DNA of 64,000 nt from Nilaparvata lugens (Eukaryota > Arthropoda > Insecta > Hemiptera > Delphacidae). The notes beneath the pieces are model-generated. The model did no database searches and was not told the DNA's origin. It worked only from the letters and a program-made list of their open reading frames with translations. Positions within the stretch are counted from its first letter, which is position 1. The number at the start of each line of letters is the position of its first letter. The stretch is from positions 29,433,973 to 29,497,972 of the forward strand of contig NC_052516.1 in the NCBI RefSeq assembly GCF_014356525.2, written 5' to 3'. The position numbers and the translations under genes are program-made. Positions 35,201-46,469 of this stretch are shown piece by piece.

Positions 35201-35929
35201 GAATCTGACCTGTAGTGTAAGGTTGTTCATAGGCGGCTATGTGTAGTTTATCGTACTTGATCTCTCTGCAAGCGTGAGCGTGATACTACTCTCATCTAGG
35301 GTGTGGCAGTGTTGAGGGGTAGGGGGGCTTTGCAGTGTATGTTGGCGGGGGGGGGATCTTGGCATCAAGGTCTTATATCACTGTCATAATGACGAATCAC
35401 CGGCAGGAATTAATCCGCTCTTTCTCTCCTTACGATCTCTCTTTCCCACAAGTATACCTTTTCTCTTTTCTCTCGTCCAACATGTACTATCTTCTACATA
35501 AGTTTCTCTCTCTTACTTTGCTCTCTGTGTACCGCTTTGACGGGACGTCCTTGAAGGTTTCAAGGATCTGATGTTGATGTTGATAGCTCATCTTCTCCCT
35601 ATCTCCCTCTTCATCATTATTAGTATTTTCTTTTTCTTGTTTCATTCATAATTTACGATTATTGAATGAGAAGACTTCAAATTGTTGCGAGCATTATTTA
35701 CACAATGTATTTTAGTCACATTCAGTACAGATTCTATATAATACAGATACATTCACACAAATCACATTTCAAATAGTATACAGTATTAGTTTATCATAAT
35801 CCTTATAGTTTAGAACCTAAGCGGAGATGCTTCCTTACAAAAAAATACTCACTTTTCCATACTCACTCAAGTTCAATTCCCAATTTGATTCCATACTACT
35901 TCCTTCTAAATCATATCTTTCATATTTAA
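35201..35929. other. Unassigned DNA
   Basis: There is a G-run (GGCGGGGGGGGGATC) near 35344 and a pyrimidine-rich stretch around 35415-35520. No gene. Confidence 0.4.
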
Positions 35930-36185
35930 TTATTATTCAACGAAAATCCCAAATAAATGCTGCAAATCACCCCGAAGACCTTTGGTAAGCATTCCTGACT
36001 GGCAATTGGGAGGTACCGGGTTCGATTCCCGGGCTGGCAACTAATTTTTGGATAGTAGTTCTCATCGAATTTCCATCTCGCTGTTAACCCTGTTGTCAAT
36101 GTCTGCAGTAGCAGAGGTCTTCGGGGTGATTTGCAGCATTTATTTGAGACTTTCGTTAAATTATATATTAATTAGCATTTGAATA
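35930..36185 (+). mobile_element. tRNA-like SINE with terminal inverted repeats, T2
   Basis: A near-perfect inverted pair (about 35936-35984 and 36113-36161; inner motif AATCACCCCGAAGACCT) encloses a tRNA-like T-arm, CCGGG-TTCGATT-CCCGG, at about 36008-36024. GGTTCGATTCC is a canonical polymerase III B box. The A box is unclear. The tail TTAGCATTTGAATAAATGCA is shared with the half copy at 20065. A SINE core inside inverted termini is an odd combination. Confidence 0.75.
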
Positions 36186-37125
36186 AATGCATTCTCTATT
36201 TAATTCCATCTATATCTTTCACGCACTTTACCTTTTCCCCTTCACGTCTTCTTTCTCCAATTCGGTTTCTGTCTTCTTCTCCTAAATTCCTCATTCCACT
36301 TTTTATTTTCTTCCTTTCCTACTTCTCCTAATTATCATCTTTTTCCTCCAAGATTTCAGCTACATCATGTTATTCGCCATATTTTCAAACATCCCATTAT
36401 TATTCATTTTCCCTCTTCTCCCATTCTTTTTACTCTCCTATTCCTGTTTCTTCCCTCTCTCTCTTGGGTTAACAGCCGTAGGGCTGGTTGGCAGCAGCTC
36501 TCCATGCTTTTCTGTCGTCCGCTTTCCGCTTCAGCTCGTAGTATGATCCACATCTCATATCCCGTAGCATTGTTTCATATACTCCAGCCTAGGTCTTCCT
36601 CTCATATTCCTTCCCTCAACCATTCCCTCCATTATCCTTGTCAGTAGAGTGTCATGTCTGATGATGTGGCCAATCAGCTGTGCTCTTCTTTGCTTGATCC
36701 ACTTCAAGAAGTTCCGGTTCTCTCCCACTCTTTCAAAAACTTGCTCATTTGTAATCATATCTCTCCAACTGATCTTCATCATTCTTCTGTAGCACCATGC
36801 CTCGAATGTTTCTTCCCTAATACTTACAATTCCCTCCTCTTCTCTCTTACCTTTTTCTCCCTTCTCCTTTCTCGTTATCCCTTTATCCCTTCTCCTCATT
36901 GTTCCTCCTCTCTTCTTCCACTCTCCTCCACTTCTCTTTCATGTGTTCCTCTCTCTTCCTTCCCAATAATCAACATCTTTCTCATTTTCTCAGTTCCCGT
37001 CCTTCCACACTCACGTTCTTATCTTATCCTCCCCACCTATTTTCACAACTATCTTCTCTCCTTCTCCATCCTCCTCTTCTCTATCATCTTTCTCTTTTAA
37101 TTTTCCTCCTCACCCTCATTCACCT
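36186..37125. repeat. Pyrimidine-rich tract hosting a LINE fragment
   Basis: The plus strand is C/T-rich on both sides of a LINE ORF2 fragment (36469-36815). The tract ends exactly at the left LTR. Similar C-rich sequence resumes after 45710, as expected if the LTR element split it. Confidence 0.7.
36469..36815 (-). pseudogene. RTE-like LINE reverse transcriptase C-terminus, frameshifted
   Basis: The minus frame shows FEAWCYRRMMKISWRDMITN, EQVFERVGENRNFLKWIKQR, AQLIGHIIRHD and MEGMVEGRNMRGRPRLEYM, and stops near 36555. A one-base frame change near 36575 leads into YYELKRKADDRKAWRAAAN, ending in a stop at 36469-36471. The series FE.WCYRRM.KISW...TN..V..R......L.....R...GHI.RHD......EG...G...RGRPR...., then Y..LKRKA.DR..WR, is characteristic of RTE-clade ORF2 ends. 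Endonuclease and catalytic palm are absent. It is a broken fragment. Confidence 0.88.
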
Positions 37126-39643
37126 TGTAAAGCTCTTCCTGGGGGAGTCACTCTCACCTCCAAGGATAGGACAATACACGTAGGGTGATGTAATGCTGTA
37201 TCTAAATGCCACACGTTGGGCTGGCAAATCATGTGGTGCGTTTTTTAACGGCTTCACACATGTAGGGTGAATCTTGCACTGAGTCAGTGGTGTAGTGGCT
37301 ATAAATTTTGCAATGGCGTGTGAGGACGCTGAGTGAACACCAGACTGATTGACTCACTACAAGACTCAATACAATTGTCGGAATCGCGGGAGGCCTAAAC
37401 GCTCGCTCACCCTTGATTCTTCTAATGACAGATTGTATAATGATGAAATTTTTATAAGTAGTGTAGCGGACGCTAACACTGAATACGGATACCTTAAAAT
37501 TATTACCTGTGAAGAATGAGCATACAAAATCATACAGGTCGAGCAAAAATCCCGATGTAGATAATTTACGGGACTGCGTCTCTAATAAGTTCTGAAGGAT
37601 TAAAAATACGGTATTTGAACCCAATATCGTTCAGAATATACTTCGAGAACAGAGTCTTGTCGGGTTTTAAGCTCTATTGTAGGAATTTATATGATCTATG
37701 GCTGCCTCTGCTGTACAATTGATGTGTTCGCTCCTAAGTCGAGGTAGGTAACAGATAAAAGCTGATATATGAGCAGGTAAGGACAAAGAATAAATATCTC
37801 GATCTGACCCCACTCGCTACATCCACTTAGACCTGTTCCAATATCCAGCTTAATTCAATTATTCTAATGATCGTATTCGATCGGTTCTTGATGATATAGA
37901 ACGTATCAGACACAATAATTGACAGGCTTAAGAAATAATCGAACTCAGAAAGCGAATTAACAAAACTGAAATATATTACAATAAATATGTAATCATACAG
38001 TGCAGATTCAGAATTTGATTTACAGGTTGATAATAATTTAGCATTAACAGAATAGTTAAAAATTTTCTTGTGCTTGCATGATACCATGCGTGATTCAACA
38101 GAATTTTACAATTGATAAAATTGAACAGTTTTGAAAAAATAGTGAAAAAATGAATTATAAAATATTTTTAAAATGCTCGGGTCGTGGTTCAGGCAGCGGA
38201 GGATAGTTAATCAACTACAAATTCTTATAAATTAAATATGAATATCTAGGCTCTTAAATGCTAAAGCGCTTGTCGGCGTGGCCAATAATTTAACGAAGAA
38301 AAAATTTATGTTTTTCTGCACTGAAATATTTTCGAAGCGTAGATTGGGGCCCCTTATGACTTATAACTCACGTGAATTCCTTGGTAGTCGTGGTTTTCTT
38401 CTTTAGATCAAAAATCGTTTGATCGGCGGCAATCCAGGCTTCGGTTTCAGCACGTGGGGAATTTTAATTTAAATATCTCCTTCACCGAATTAATTAAGGG
38501 ATAATTTACTTTAAGCTTTTAAATTTATCGATTGATGAAAACAGAAATTTATAAATAACAAATAGATTGGCCTAAAATATCGGCTCACAAATAGAACATT
38601 TAAAATCGAACAAGAAATTTTACAAATAGGTCTTTGGTAACTATGAAAGAGATCTACACGGTAAGGATTTCAAAAGGGAAGTGCTGCTCTTTTCTCTAAG
38701 CTTTTAGGCTAGACCTTGCTTCTCGGAATCTCAATGTAATAATTTGCATAAAAATTTGCCATTGGTAGAACGCTTGTGACGTAAACATGACGTCAGTGGC
38801 AAGTAGTAGAATACAATTCCTTTAATTACAATAATAATTTAATTTATGTAATTCTTAAAACTGCTTAATCTTCTAGACATAGTTCCTCTCATACAATGTA
38901 CACGTGCTAGTGTAACTGATAAGGCAGGGTTGGTGTCTGATAATAGATTAACATGTGTTGCTTTCAAACGATCACCGTCTTGGTGCTATTTCTATGCACT
39001 GTGATTGGTTTAGACCTACCAAAGAGATTTAATTACCATGTGGTTCAGTTGAATTAAATTATTAATAAATTAATATTCTTGTACAATTTTTATTAGGTTT
39101 GAGATTATTATAATTAATTTCTGCCATTTTATCAATAATAGAATTTCATGCTATGACCTATTTAGTTACAATAAGACCTGACGCATAATACAATTTCTTA
39201 AATAATAAATAATTTCAACAATAATACATACATTTATTTTTTTATTTGAAATTCTTGATCCTTTATTGATAGTTTTATAATTTTTAGAGATGATATTTTA
39301 CCTTGCATGAAAACCGCATGATATTTGACAATGCTTTGAATCAGTCAGCTGCGTTCGAACTGTTTTAAAAACATCTGATCGATAGTAAACAAAGTGTAAC
39401 CTCAAAATCAGTGAGCAATTCGTAAATAATTTGTGCTTTATTCGCAAAATAATTATAATTTTATTGAATAATTTTCCTAGAAAAATATTCAGTACAGAAC
39501 GGTACTCTTATCTAATATACAGTTATTGATAAGTAAGCTTTATCGCTCGGTCGCTAACTATTCCTTTAGCAAATTCCTTCATTTTAAAAGGTAATCACAA
39601 TTTTTCTCTCTTCTCATGAGATCTATTTGAAAAATTCATCACA
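37126..39643 (-). repeat. LTR, left copy (3' LTR of the minus-strand element)
   Basis: About 2518 bp, unusually long for an insect LTR. It matches 43190-45710 from first to last base. The shared minus frame (37229-37624) begins and ends differently in the other copy because of indels and is not called a gene. Confidence 0.95.
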
Positions 39644-41072
39644 CAAAAGCCCCCAGGATATTTTAAATAGGTAATTGGGAGACGAGTCGAAACAATGACT
39701 ATTTGAAAAATCCGATATTGTGATGAATACACTATTTCATCTCCTTACTTCTACGAAAACTCAACACTTAACACTAAAAACAATATATCGTGCACTTTTG
39801 GCTACGAAAAATAAATAATTGATTGTTCCTTTCATTGGATACAATCGAAATACAATAATTAATGAGGTCTCTTTGGATCCTTCATTAAAACAACTCCACA
39901 ACTTCCATTCACGGTGGCTTATGAGCAGACCCATAACTATAACAAATATACAAGATTTCACATATTACTTCTTAAGATTTGATAGTATTTGCAACAATAT
40001 AGACTTTCATCATTTTTTCATGGTTATTACAAGTTTCGACTCTTTGGTTTGGCTTTTACATAAATTGGGTGAGAGTGTGATTTTACTTCGGTGACTTGAC
40101 AATCGTCTACCGTTTGACTCGAGCAATTCCTTATTTGCGCTTAGTACGTTGCGTACAAACAGGATTACACTTGAAATGGCTTTCTTGATTTTTATCAATG
40201 TTGGTTACAAATATTAAGTCTTACATTTATCAATTTGAATTACAATTCATGATCTTTTGATGCAACAGTAATAAATTTCACATTTAAAGGTAAGAATTTC
40301 ATTTTCTTTGGAGTTTTTTAGAGATACATTCATATAGACATAGAACATGCGCATTTCGTGCAAATTAACATAAATATATATTTTTGGTTGCGTTTTTGCT
40401 TATATTTCACATTAAATAATATGTTACATAATAATTGAATAACGATATTGCTTGGATTCTATTAACATTGACTCTAGGATTTCGTACACATTGGTTGGTG
40501 GACGAAGAAAATTATCGAACAGGCTTTGGTTCTGAATAGATTTTTTCTATCGATTCTGTATTTCAAGGTTAGATTTACACATTTTTTCAAATAAACTTTG
40601 TTTATTTTCTTTCCTCCTATTCACTACTAATTCATGTTATTTCTATTTATAATTATTTTCCGTGGATACTATAATTCTTGTTTCTATTTTTCAGTTGTGC
40701 AGATGATATTAGACGATTGTTTCGGTGATGACTGTAGCACGAGACTGATGGCTTGATCAGGTTGGTAAATTTTTAGAGTTGTTTTGTAGTTTTATTTTCT
40801 TCTGTTATTAAAGTTGATTTCGATTTTCTTCATTTGAAGTGAATTAATAATATTTCCTTATTAGCTGAGATGCGGCGAAGTTATGTTATGTTGTTGATTA
40901 GGCTGCAGTAGAAAAACGCTGGTCTGCAAAGATATGATTCGATGGGTAGGCTGTGATTATGAAGTGTTTGATAATTCATGTAATTCACAACGTAGCTTCC
41001 AGTTGATTAAAAGATTATTATTTCCTCAAGCCCCCATCTAAATTTGATTTCGGTGTTATTCAAGGTCCAATT
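39644..41072 (-). other. Noncoding 3' interior of the LTR element
   Basis: About 1.4 kb lies between the last coding frame and the 3' LTR, with no domain-bearing frame. In minus orientation CTGGGGGCTTTTG directly abuts the LTR and ATGGGGGCTTGAGGAAA lies at about 41024-41040, just after the ORF stop. Either could be a polypurine tract, though neither is purely purine. Confidence 0.5.
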
Positions 41073-41816
41073 CTAATTTGCAACTATCCGTTTTATTAAA
41101 CTCGGCTTGAAACGAATGTGCCGGCGAAGTAGGTAGATCTCTTCAGCTAATATTGACCTTCCTTGTTGACCGGTGACATGTAGTTCAATCTTTTTAAACC
41201 TGACATGCCGGTGGTGTCTGTGGGTTTTTTCAAATAATCCTTTCCTTTGTTGCATGCCGGTGTACAGTCTACTTGATTTTAACCGTACATGACTGCGGTG
41301 GTTGTAGGTTCTTCTAGATATGGTTTTTCTTTTTCCTTGCATGTCGGTAGGAATCGTGATGTAAGATTTTAGCCTAACATGACGGCGATGTAGATAAATT
41401 TTTCTTGAGACCATTTTTCTTTTTCGTGGAGCTGCTATTTTACTTGTGTGTTGTTTTGATTTAGAGGTTTTTATTTTCAGTTGTGACTTTGACTTGTTGT
41501 GAATTTCCGTTTTATTTCTATTGTTTAGTGGGCGATCTTCATGAGTATTGGGTTTATATGTTGCAGGTGCTGTCTTCGATGGCTCGGAGATACGGGCGGT
41601 CGGCGGTCCGGGCTGCTCTTCTACTTGGTGGGCAACGTCCTTGGATTCCTGGTGTCCGGCGCGCGGTGGTACGGGCTGTCCCTCTACCTGATGGATGTCG
41701 TCCTCGTCCTGGCGGGGTGATGTCGGCTGGTCCCTCTCGGCGTTCTGCGGGGTGCGGCGCAACTTCAGTCTTGACATTCTCGGTAGGTTGGTCTCCCATA
41801 CATGTGTCATGTTCAC
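41073..41816 (-). pseudogene. LTR element ORF with Arg-rich tandem C-terminal repeats
   Basis: An open minus frame of up to 247 codons overlaps the end of the gag-like frame by ~260 bases in a +1-shifted register. The first part is Pro/Gln/Glu-rich with a repeated peptide (HQVEGQPVPPRAGHQESKD, then HQVEEQPGPP). The second part is very basic. It carries four copies of a ~30-residue unit ending in RRHVRLK, RSHVRLK, RHVRFKK and RRHIRFKP, the last close to the stop. The motif resembles the SGRHVRFP-like tail of gypsy-type polyproteins, which is a weak analogy. The listed start is not convincingly a true initiator; expression as a frameshift product is more likely. It may bind nucleic acid. Confidence 0.55.
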
Positions 41817-42352
41817 TTGTCTGTTTTATGACCTCTCCTTCGAGTGTGTCTGCTTTCGCATGCATGGGCTTGATCACTGGTCCAATATTGATTCTAATTG
41901 TCTGACTTTTCTCCTTGATTTGCCGTCCTAACATCCTGCTTCTTTCCGCTGCTTCCTCCAACTGTTGATCCAGTTTCTCAAAACCTTGTTCACTTGTTTT
42001 CCTCCACTGTTGGATTTCCTTCTTTAATTCTTCATTTGCTTGTTCGTGTTCTTCGAGTAGTTCTTTACTTGCTTTCCTTAATTCTTCATTTTTTTGTTTA
42101 TTGTCTTCCTTTAGTTCTTCTCTGGCTTGTTTGTCGGCTTCCCTTGCCTGTCTGATTTCTTCCCTCCACTGTCTAATGTCTTCTTTTAATTTCTTCCTTC
42201 ATTTGTTCGTTCATCTTGGTTATTGCTTTCAGGATGATGCTCATCTCTAGCACGGGAAGGGTGGGTATGTGGCCTTCGGTTGGCGGCGAACAATCGGGTG
42301 AGATGTCCTCGGTGTCCGACAGACTTGGATTGACCTGGTCGTTTCCTGCCAT
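41554..42352 (-). pseudogene. gag-like coiled-coil coding region, frameshifted
   Basis: A minus-strand ATG at 42350-42352 opens MAGNDQVNPSLSDTEDISPD, followed by an acidic, proline-containing N-terminus and NEQMKEEIK. In an A-run near 42184-42188 the frame shifts by one base; the original frame stops at 42173 while the next frame continues to 41554. The shifted part is a long, highly charged coiled coil (for example REEIRQAREADKQAREELK and EELRKASKELLEEHEQANEE), then a Pro/Arg-rich tail. Coiled coils are common in retrotransposon Gag. I see no CCHC zinc knuckle or clear major homology region, so gag is assigned by position and composition. Confidence 0.6.
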
Positions 42353-43166
42353 GGTTTGTGAGAGAATAATGCGACGAACGTGTGCAGTGAATAAAAAACG
42401 TGAAAGTGTTGTGATATACAAAATAATTGGTAAGAAATCCAATAGAAATTGCGATAGCTTCGTAGTGAGTGAAATACAGAAAAAGTGGTTTAGCAATGTG
42501 TTCAGTGATAAAATGAGTCAAGTTAGCAATATCGTTAACATAAAAATGACAAGGACACACAGGATACACAGTGAACACTTATGCGGTAATACAGGTACGC
42601 CTCTTACAATTTATTATTATTATTATTATAAATATTTTACTCTTATAATTTCTTGCCGCAATTATATATAGGGCTAGTATTCTTCGCAAAATTTTATATA
42701 AAAGCAGCAGTGTTCTGTTTGAATTATTCCGCAATATATCCGTGATTTAATTTTACTTCCCTCTTTATGCTTTAAAAACTTTTAAAAATGTAAATAACTT
42801 CAATCCTCTTTTCTGTAAATATTTATAAATTGTTTCAATATAGACCTAATATTCTTCAAATAATATGACCTTTCTTATGATATCTCTTATACCTATGACT
42901 TATAGTACGACCAATTTTCGAATAACACGATAATAAAATTCTGAGTTCGATTTTTTCTCTAAAAATTCATCAATCGATAAATTTCTTTTCTGTTCAAAAA
43001 TTGGGTATGGTACTTCTTGTTACTTTATATAACAGTGAACAGTTAATATTAAAATTGAAGAAATTCACAACCATGAATTTTTCAAAAAAATTTTCCCGTT
43101 GTCAGCGCTATAGTATACTGAGCAACTAAATAATCCTCGCAGTCGATTATCCACCTCTTCAATGCC
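42353..43166 (-). other. Presumed 5' leader of the LTR element
   Basis: About 0.8 kb lies between the primer-binding site and the gag-like ATG. It is AT-rich and noncoding, as expected for a leader, and could hold packaging and dimerisation signals. None can be identified by eye. Confidence 0.5.
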
Positions 43167-43184
43167 TATCACTGTTGGGCGCCA
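43167..43184 (-). promoter_or_regulatory. Primer-binding site, lysine-tRNA type
   Basis: On the minus strand, five bases after the 5' LTR, the sequence is TGGCGCCCAACAGTGATA. TGGCGCCCAAC is the standard complement of the 3' end of insect lysine tRNA, used by gypsy-type elements. The last bases fit less well. The position confirms the minus-strand orientation. Confidence 0.85.
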
Positions 43185-43189
43185 AATCA

Positions 43190-45710
43190 TGTAAAGCTCT
43201 TCCTGGGGGAGTCACTCTCACCTCCAAGGATAGGACAATACACGTAGGGTGATGTAATGCTGTATCTAAATGCCACACGTTGGGCTGGCAAATCATGTGG
43301 TGCGTTTTTAACGGCTTCACACATGTAGGGTGAATCTTGCACTGAGTCAGTGGTGTAGTGGCTATAAATTTTGCAATGGCGTGTGAGGACGCTGAGTGAA
43401 CACCAGACTGATTGACTCACTACAAGACTCAATACAATTGTCGGAATCGTGGGAGGCCTAAACGCTCGCTCACCCTTGATTCTTCTAATGACAGATTGTA
43501 TAATGATGAAATTTTTATAAGTAGTGTAGCGGACGCTAACACTGAATACGGATACCTTAAAATTATTACCTGTGAAGAATGAGCATACAAAATCATACAG
43601 GTCGAGCAAAAATCCCGATGTAGATAATTTACGGGACTGCGTCTCTAATAAGTTCTGAAGGATTAAAATACGGTATTTGAACCCAATATCGTTCAGAATA
43701 TACTTCGAGAACAGAGTCTTGTCGGGTTTTAAGCTCTATTGTAGGAATTTATATGATCTATGGCTGCCTCTGCTGTACAATTGATGTGTTCGCTCCTAAG
43801 TCGAGGTAGGTAACAGATAAAAGCTGATATATGAGCAGGTAAGGACAAAGAATAAATGTCTTGATCTGACCCCACTCGCTACATCCACTTAGACCTGTTC
43901 CAATATCCAGCTTAATTCAATTATTCTAATGATCGTATTCGATCGGTTCTTGATAATATAGAACGTATCAGACACAATAATTGACAGGCTTAAGAAATAA
44001 TCGAACTCAGAAAGCGAATTAACAAAACTGAAATATATTACAATAAATATGTAATCATACAGTGCAGGTTCAGAATTTGATTTTACAGGTTGATAATATT
44101 TAGCATTAACAGAATAGTTAAAAAATTTCTTGTGCTTGCATGATACCATGCGTGATTCAACAGAATTTTACAATTGATAAAATTGAACAGTTTTGAAAAA
44201 ATAGTGAAAAAATGAATTATAAAATATTTTTAAAATGCTCGGGTCGTGGTTCAGGCAGCGGAGGATAGTTAATCAACTACAAATTCTTATAAATTAAATA
44301 TGAGTAAATTCTAGATTCTTAAATGCTAAAGCGCTTGTCGGCGTGGCCAATAATTTAACGAAGAAAAAATTTATGTTTCTCTGCACTGAAATATTTTCGA
44401 AGCGTGGATTGGGGCCCCTTATAACTTATAACTCACGTGAAATTCCTTGGTAGTCGTGGTTTTCTTCTTTAGATCAAAAATCGTTTGATCGGCGGCAATC
44501 CAGGCTTCGGTTTCAGCACGTGGGGAATTTTAATTTAAATATCTCCTTCACCGAATTAATTAAGGGATAATTTACTTTAAGCTTTTAAATTTATCGATTG
44601 ATGAAAACAGAAATTTATAAATAACAAATAGATTGGCCTAAAATATCGGCTCACAAATAGAACATTTAAAAATCGAACAAGAAATTTTACAAATAGGTCT
44701 TTGGTAACTATGAAAGAGATCTACACGGTAAGGATTTCAAAAGGGAAGTGCTGCTGTTTTCTCTAAGCTTTTAGGCTAGACCTTGCTTCTCGGAATCTCA
44801 ATGTAATAATTTGCATAAAAATTTGCCATTGGTAGAACGCTTGTGACGTAAACATGACGTCAGTGGCAAGTAGTAGAATACAATTCCTTTAATTACAATA
44901 ATAATTTAATTTATGTAATTCTTAAAACTGCTTAATCTTCTAGACATAGTTCCTATCATACAATGTACACGTGCTAGTGTAACTGATAAGGCAGGGTTGG
45001 TGTCTGATAATAGATTAACATGTGTTGCTTTCAAACGATCACCGTCTTGGTGCTATTTCTATGCACTGTGATTGGTTTAGACCTACCAAAGAGATTTAAT
45101 TACCATGTGGTTCAGTTGAATTAAATTATTAATAAATTAATATTCTTGTACAATTTTTATTAGGTTTGAGATTATTATAATTAATTTCTGCCATTTTATC
45201 AATAATATAATTTCATGCTATGACCTATTTAGTTACAATAAGACCTGACGCATAATACAATTTCTTAAATAATAAATAATTTCAACAATAATACATACAT
45301 TTATTTTTTTATTTGAAATTCTTGATCCTTTATGATAGTTTTATAATTTTTAGAGATGATATTTTACCTTGCATGAAAACCGGCATGATATTTGACAATG
45401 CTTTGAATCAGTCAGCTGCGTTCGAACTGTTTTAAAAACATCTGATCGATAGTAAACAAAGTGTAACCTCAAAATCAGTGAGCAATTCGTAAATAATTTG
45501 TGCTTTATTCGCAAAATAATTATAATTTTATTGAATAATTTTCCTAGAAAAATATTCAGTACAGAACGGTACTCTTATCTAATATACAGTTATTGATAAG
45601 TAAGCTTTATCGCTCGGTCGCTAACTATTCCTTTAGCAAATTCCTTCATTTTAAAAGGTAATCACAATTTTTCTCTCTTCTCATGAGATCTATTTGAAAA
45701 ATTCATCACA
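43190..45710 (-). repeat. LTR, right copy (5' LTR of the minus-strand element)
   Basis: About 2521 bp, nearly identical to the left LTR. As the 5' LTR it should hold the promoter, but I could not place a convincing core promoter among the many AT-rich stretches. Confidence 0.95.
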
Positions 45711-45714
45711 ACCT

Positions 45715-46126
45715 TCATACCTAATCTTCGTATTCACTATCGATTCTAACCTCACCCCACATTTTACTCCAATTTCCTTCTAGTCAATCAATCATCCCAG
45801 TAATATTCTCCTGATCTACTCTCTGCATCATCATCACCATCAATCGTCAATATTCATCATAATCGACACTTTTCCACTTCATACATGGAGATCCACTCCA
45901 AACATTCAGCATCGGTTAAATGCAAAGCATTGAGATCTATTATATAAAAACATCTGACACTTCATTTGCCGATATTCCCAAATGAAGTTCACTATGATCT
46001 GTCAGAATTGATTCAATGGAGAGCATTTAGTTTATCTATAAGGAATGCTTGAAATTTAAAGAAAAAGCTCACTTTCCCTCTTCAAAGTGATGTTAAATTA
46101 TACTAGAGGAACTACGGAATCTATTA
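45715..46126. other. Unassigned DNA, right flank of the LTR element
   Basis: C-rich at first, resembling the left flank, then ordinary AT-rich DNA. No gene. Confidence 0.4.
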
Positions 46127-46133
46127 CTATAAC

Positions 46134-46408
46134 CATAGAGAAACAATAGTGTAAGTAGATATGCCATGGTATAGGACGTTTATGTCGCAACTTTTACTGT
46201 TATCTCAAGCCGATTACCGTCGATTATTGTCGATTTTTACTGTTTTGACTGGGTAAGAGTGTATGAACGGCACAATATGGGAGACTACCAGCTTCATAAA
46301 GCTTCACAGGAAAGAAATACGTGGACTATAGGCTTGGGATAACAGTAAAAGTTGCGACATAAACGCCCTATACCATGGGATATCTACTTATGCTATTCTT
46401 TATCTATG
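46134..46408. mobile_element. Foldback MITE F7, copy 2 (275 bp)
   Basis: Terminal repeats CATAGAGAAACAATAG... are inverted at the right end (...TCTATG). Exact 7-bp direct repeats CTATAAC lie at 46127-46133 and 46409-46415. The loop includes GATTACCGTCGATTATTGTC and GAGTGTATGAACGGCACAAT. Confidence 0.92.
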
Positions 46409-46469
46409 CTATAACTATGGAATTGATCTGGGGTACAGAAGATTCTTAATATTTTCATTCAATCTAAAG

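Larger units (their letters stand above)
37126..45710 (-). mobile_element. Complete LTR retrotransposon lacking pol (8.6 kb)
   Basis: Two direct repeats (37126-39643 and 43190-45710) begin TGTAAAGCTC and end CATCACA, giving TG...CA ends. The flanks carry an exact 4-bp target duplication ACCT (37122-37125 and 45711-45714). A primer-binding site on the minus strand sets the orientation. The 3.55-kb interior has a gag-like coding region but no protease, reverse transcriptase, RNase H or integrase motif. The LTRs differ by about a dozen substitutions and ten or so small indels by eye, so the insertion is young. It resembles a large retrotransposon derivative that would need enzymes in trans. The 4-bp duplication and lysine-type primer site suggest Ty3/gypsy affinity, which is inference. 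Confidence 0.93.

Noticed and set aside
36000..36040. True tRNA gene
   Set aside because: The T-arm is perfect, but no D-arm, anticodon arm or acceptor pairing could be drawn, and it sits inside inverted repeats.
37229..37624. Minus frame in the left LTR (and 43187-43609 in the right LTR)
   Set aside because: The two LTR copies differ by indels that change the ends of the frame, and LTRs rarely encode proteins. No domain recognised.
39644..39700. Primer-binding site on the plus strand (TGGGAGACGAGTCGAAAC near 39676)
   Set aside because: It lies about 30 bases from the LTR and does not fit a tRNA 3' end. The minus-strand site at 43167-43184 is much better.
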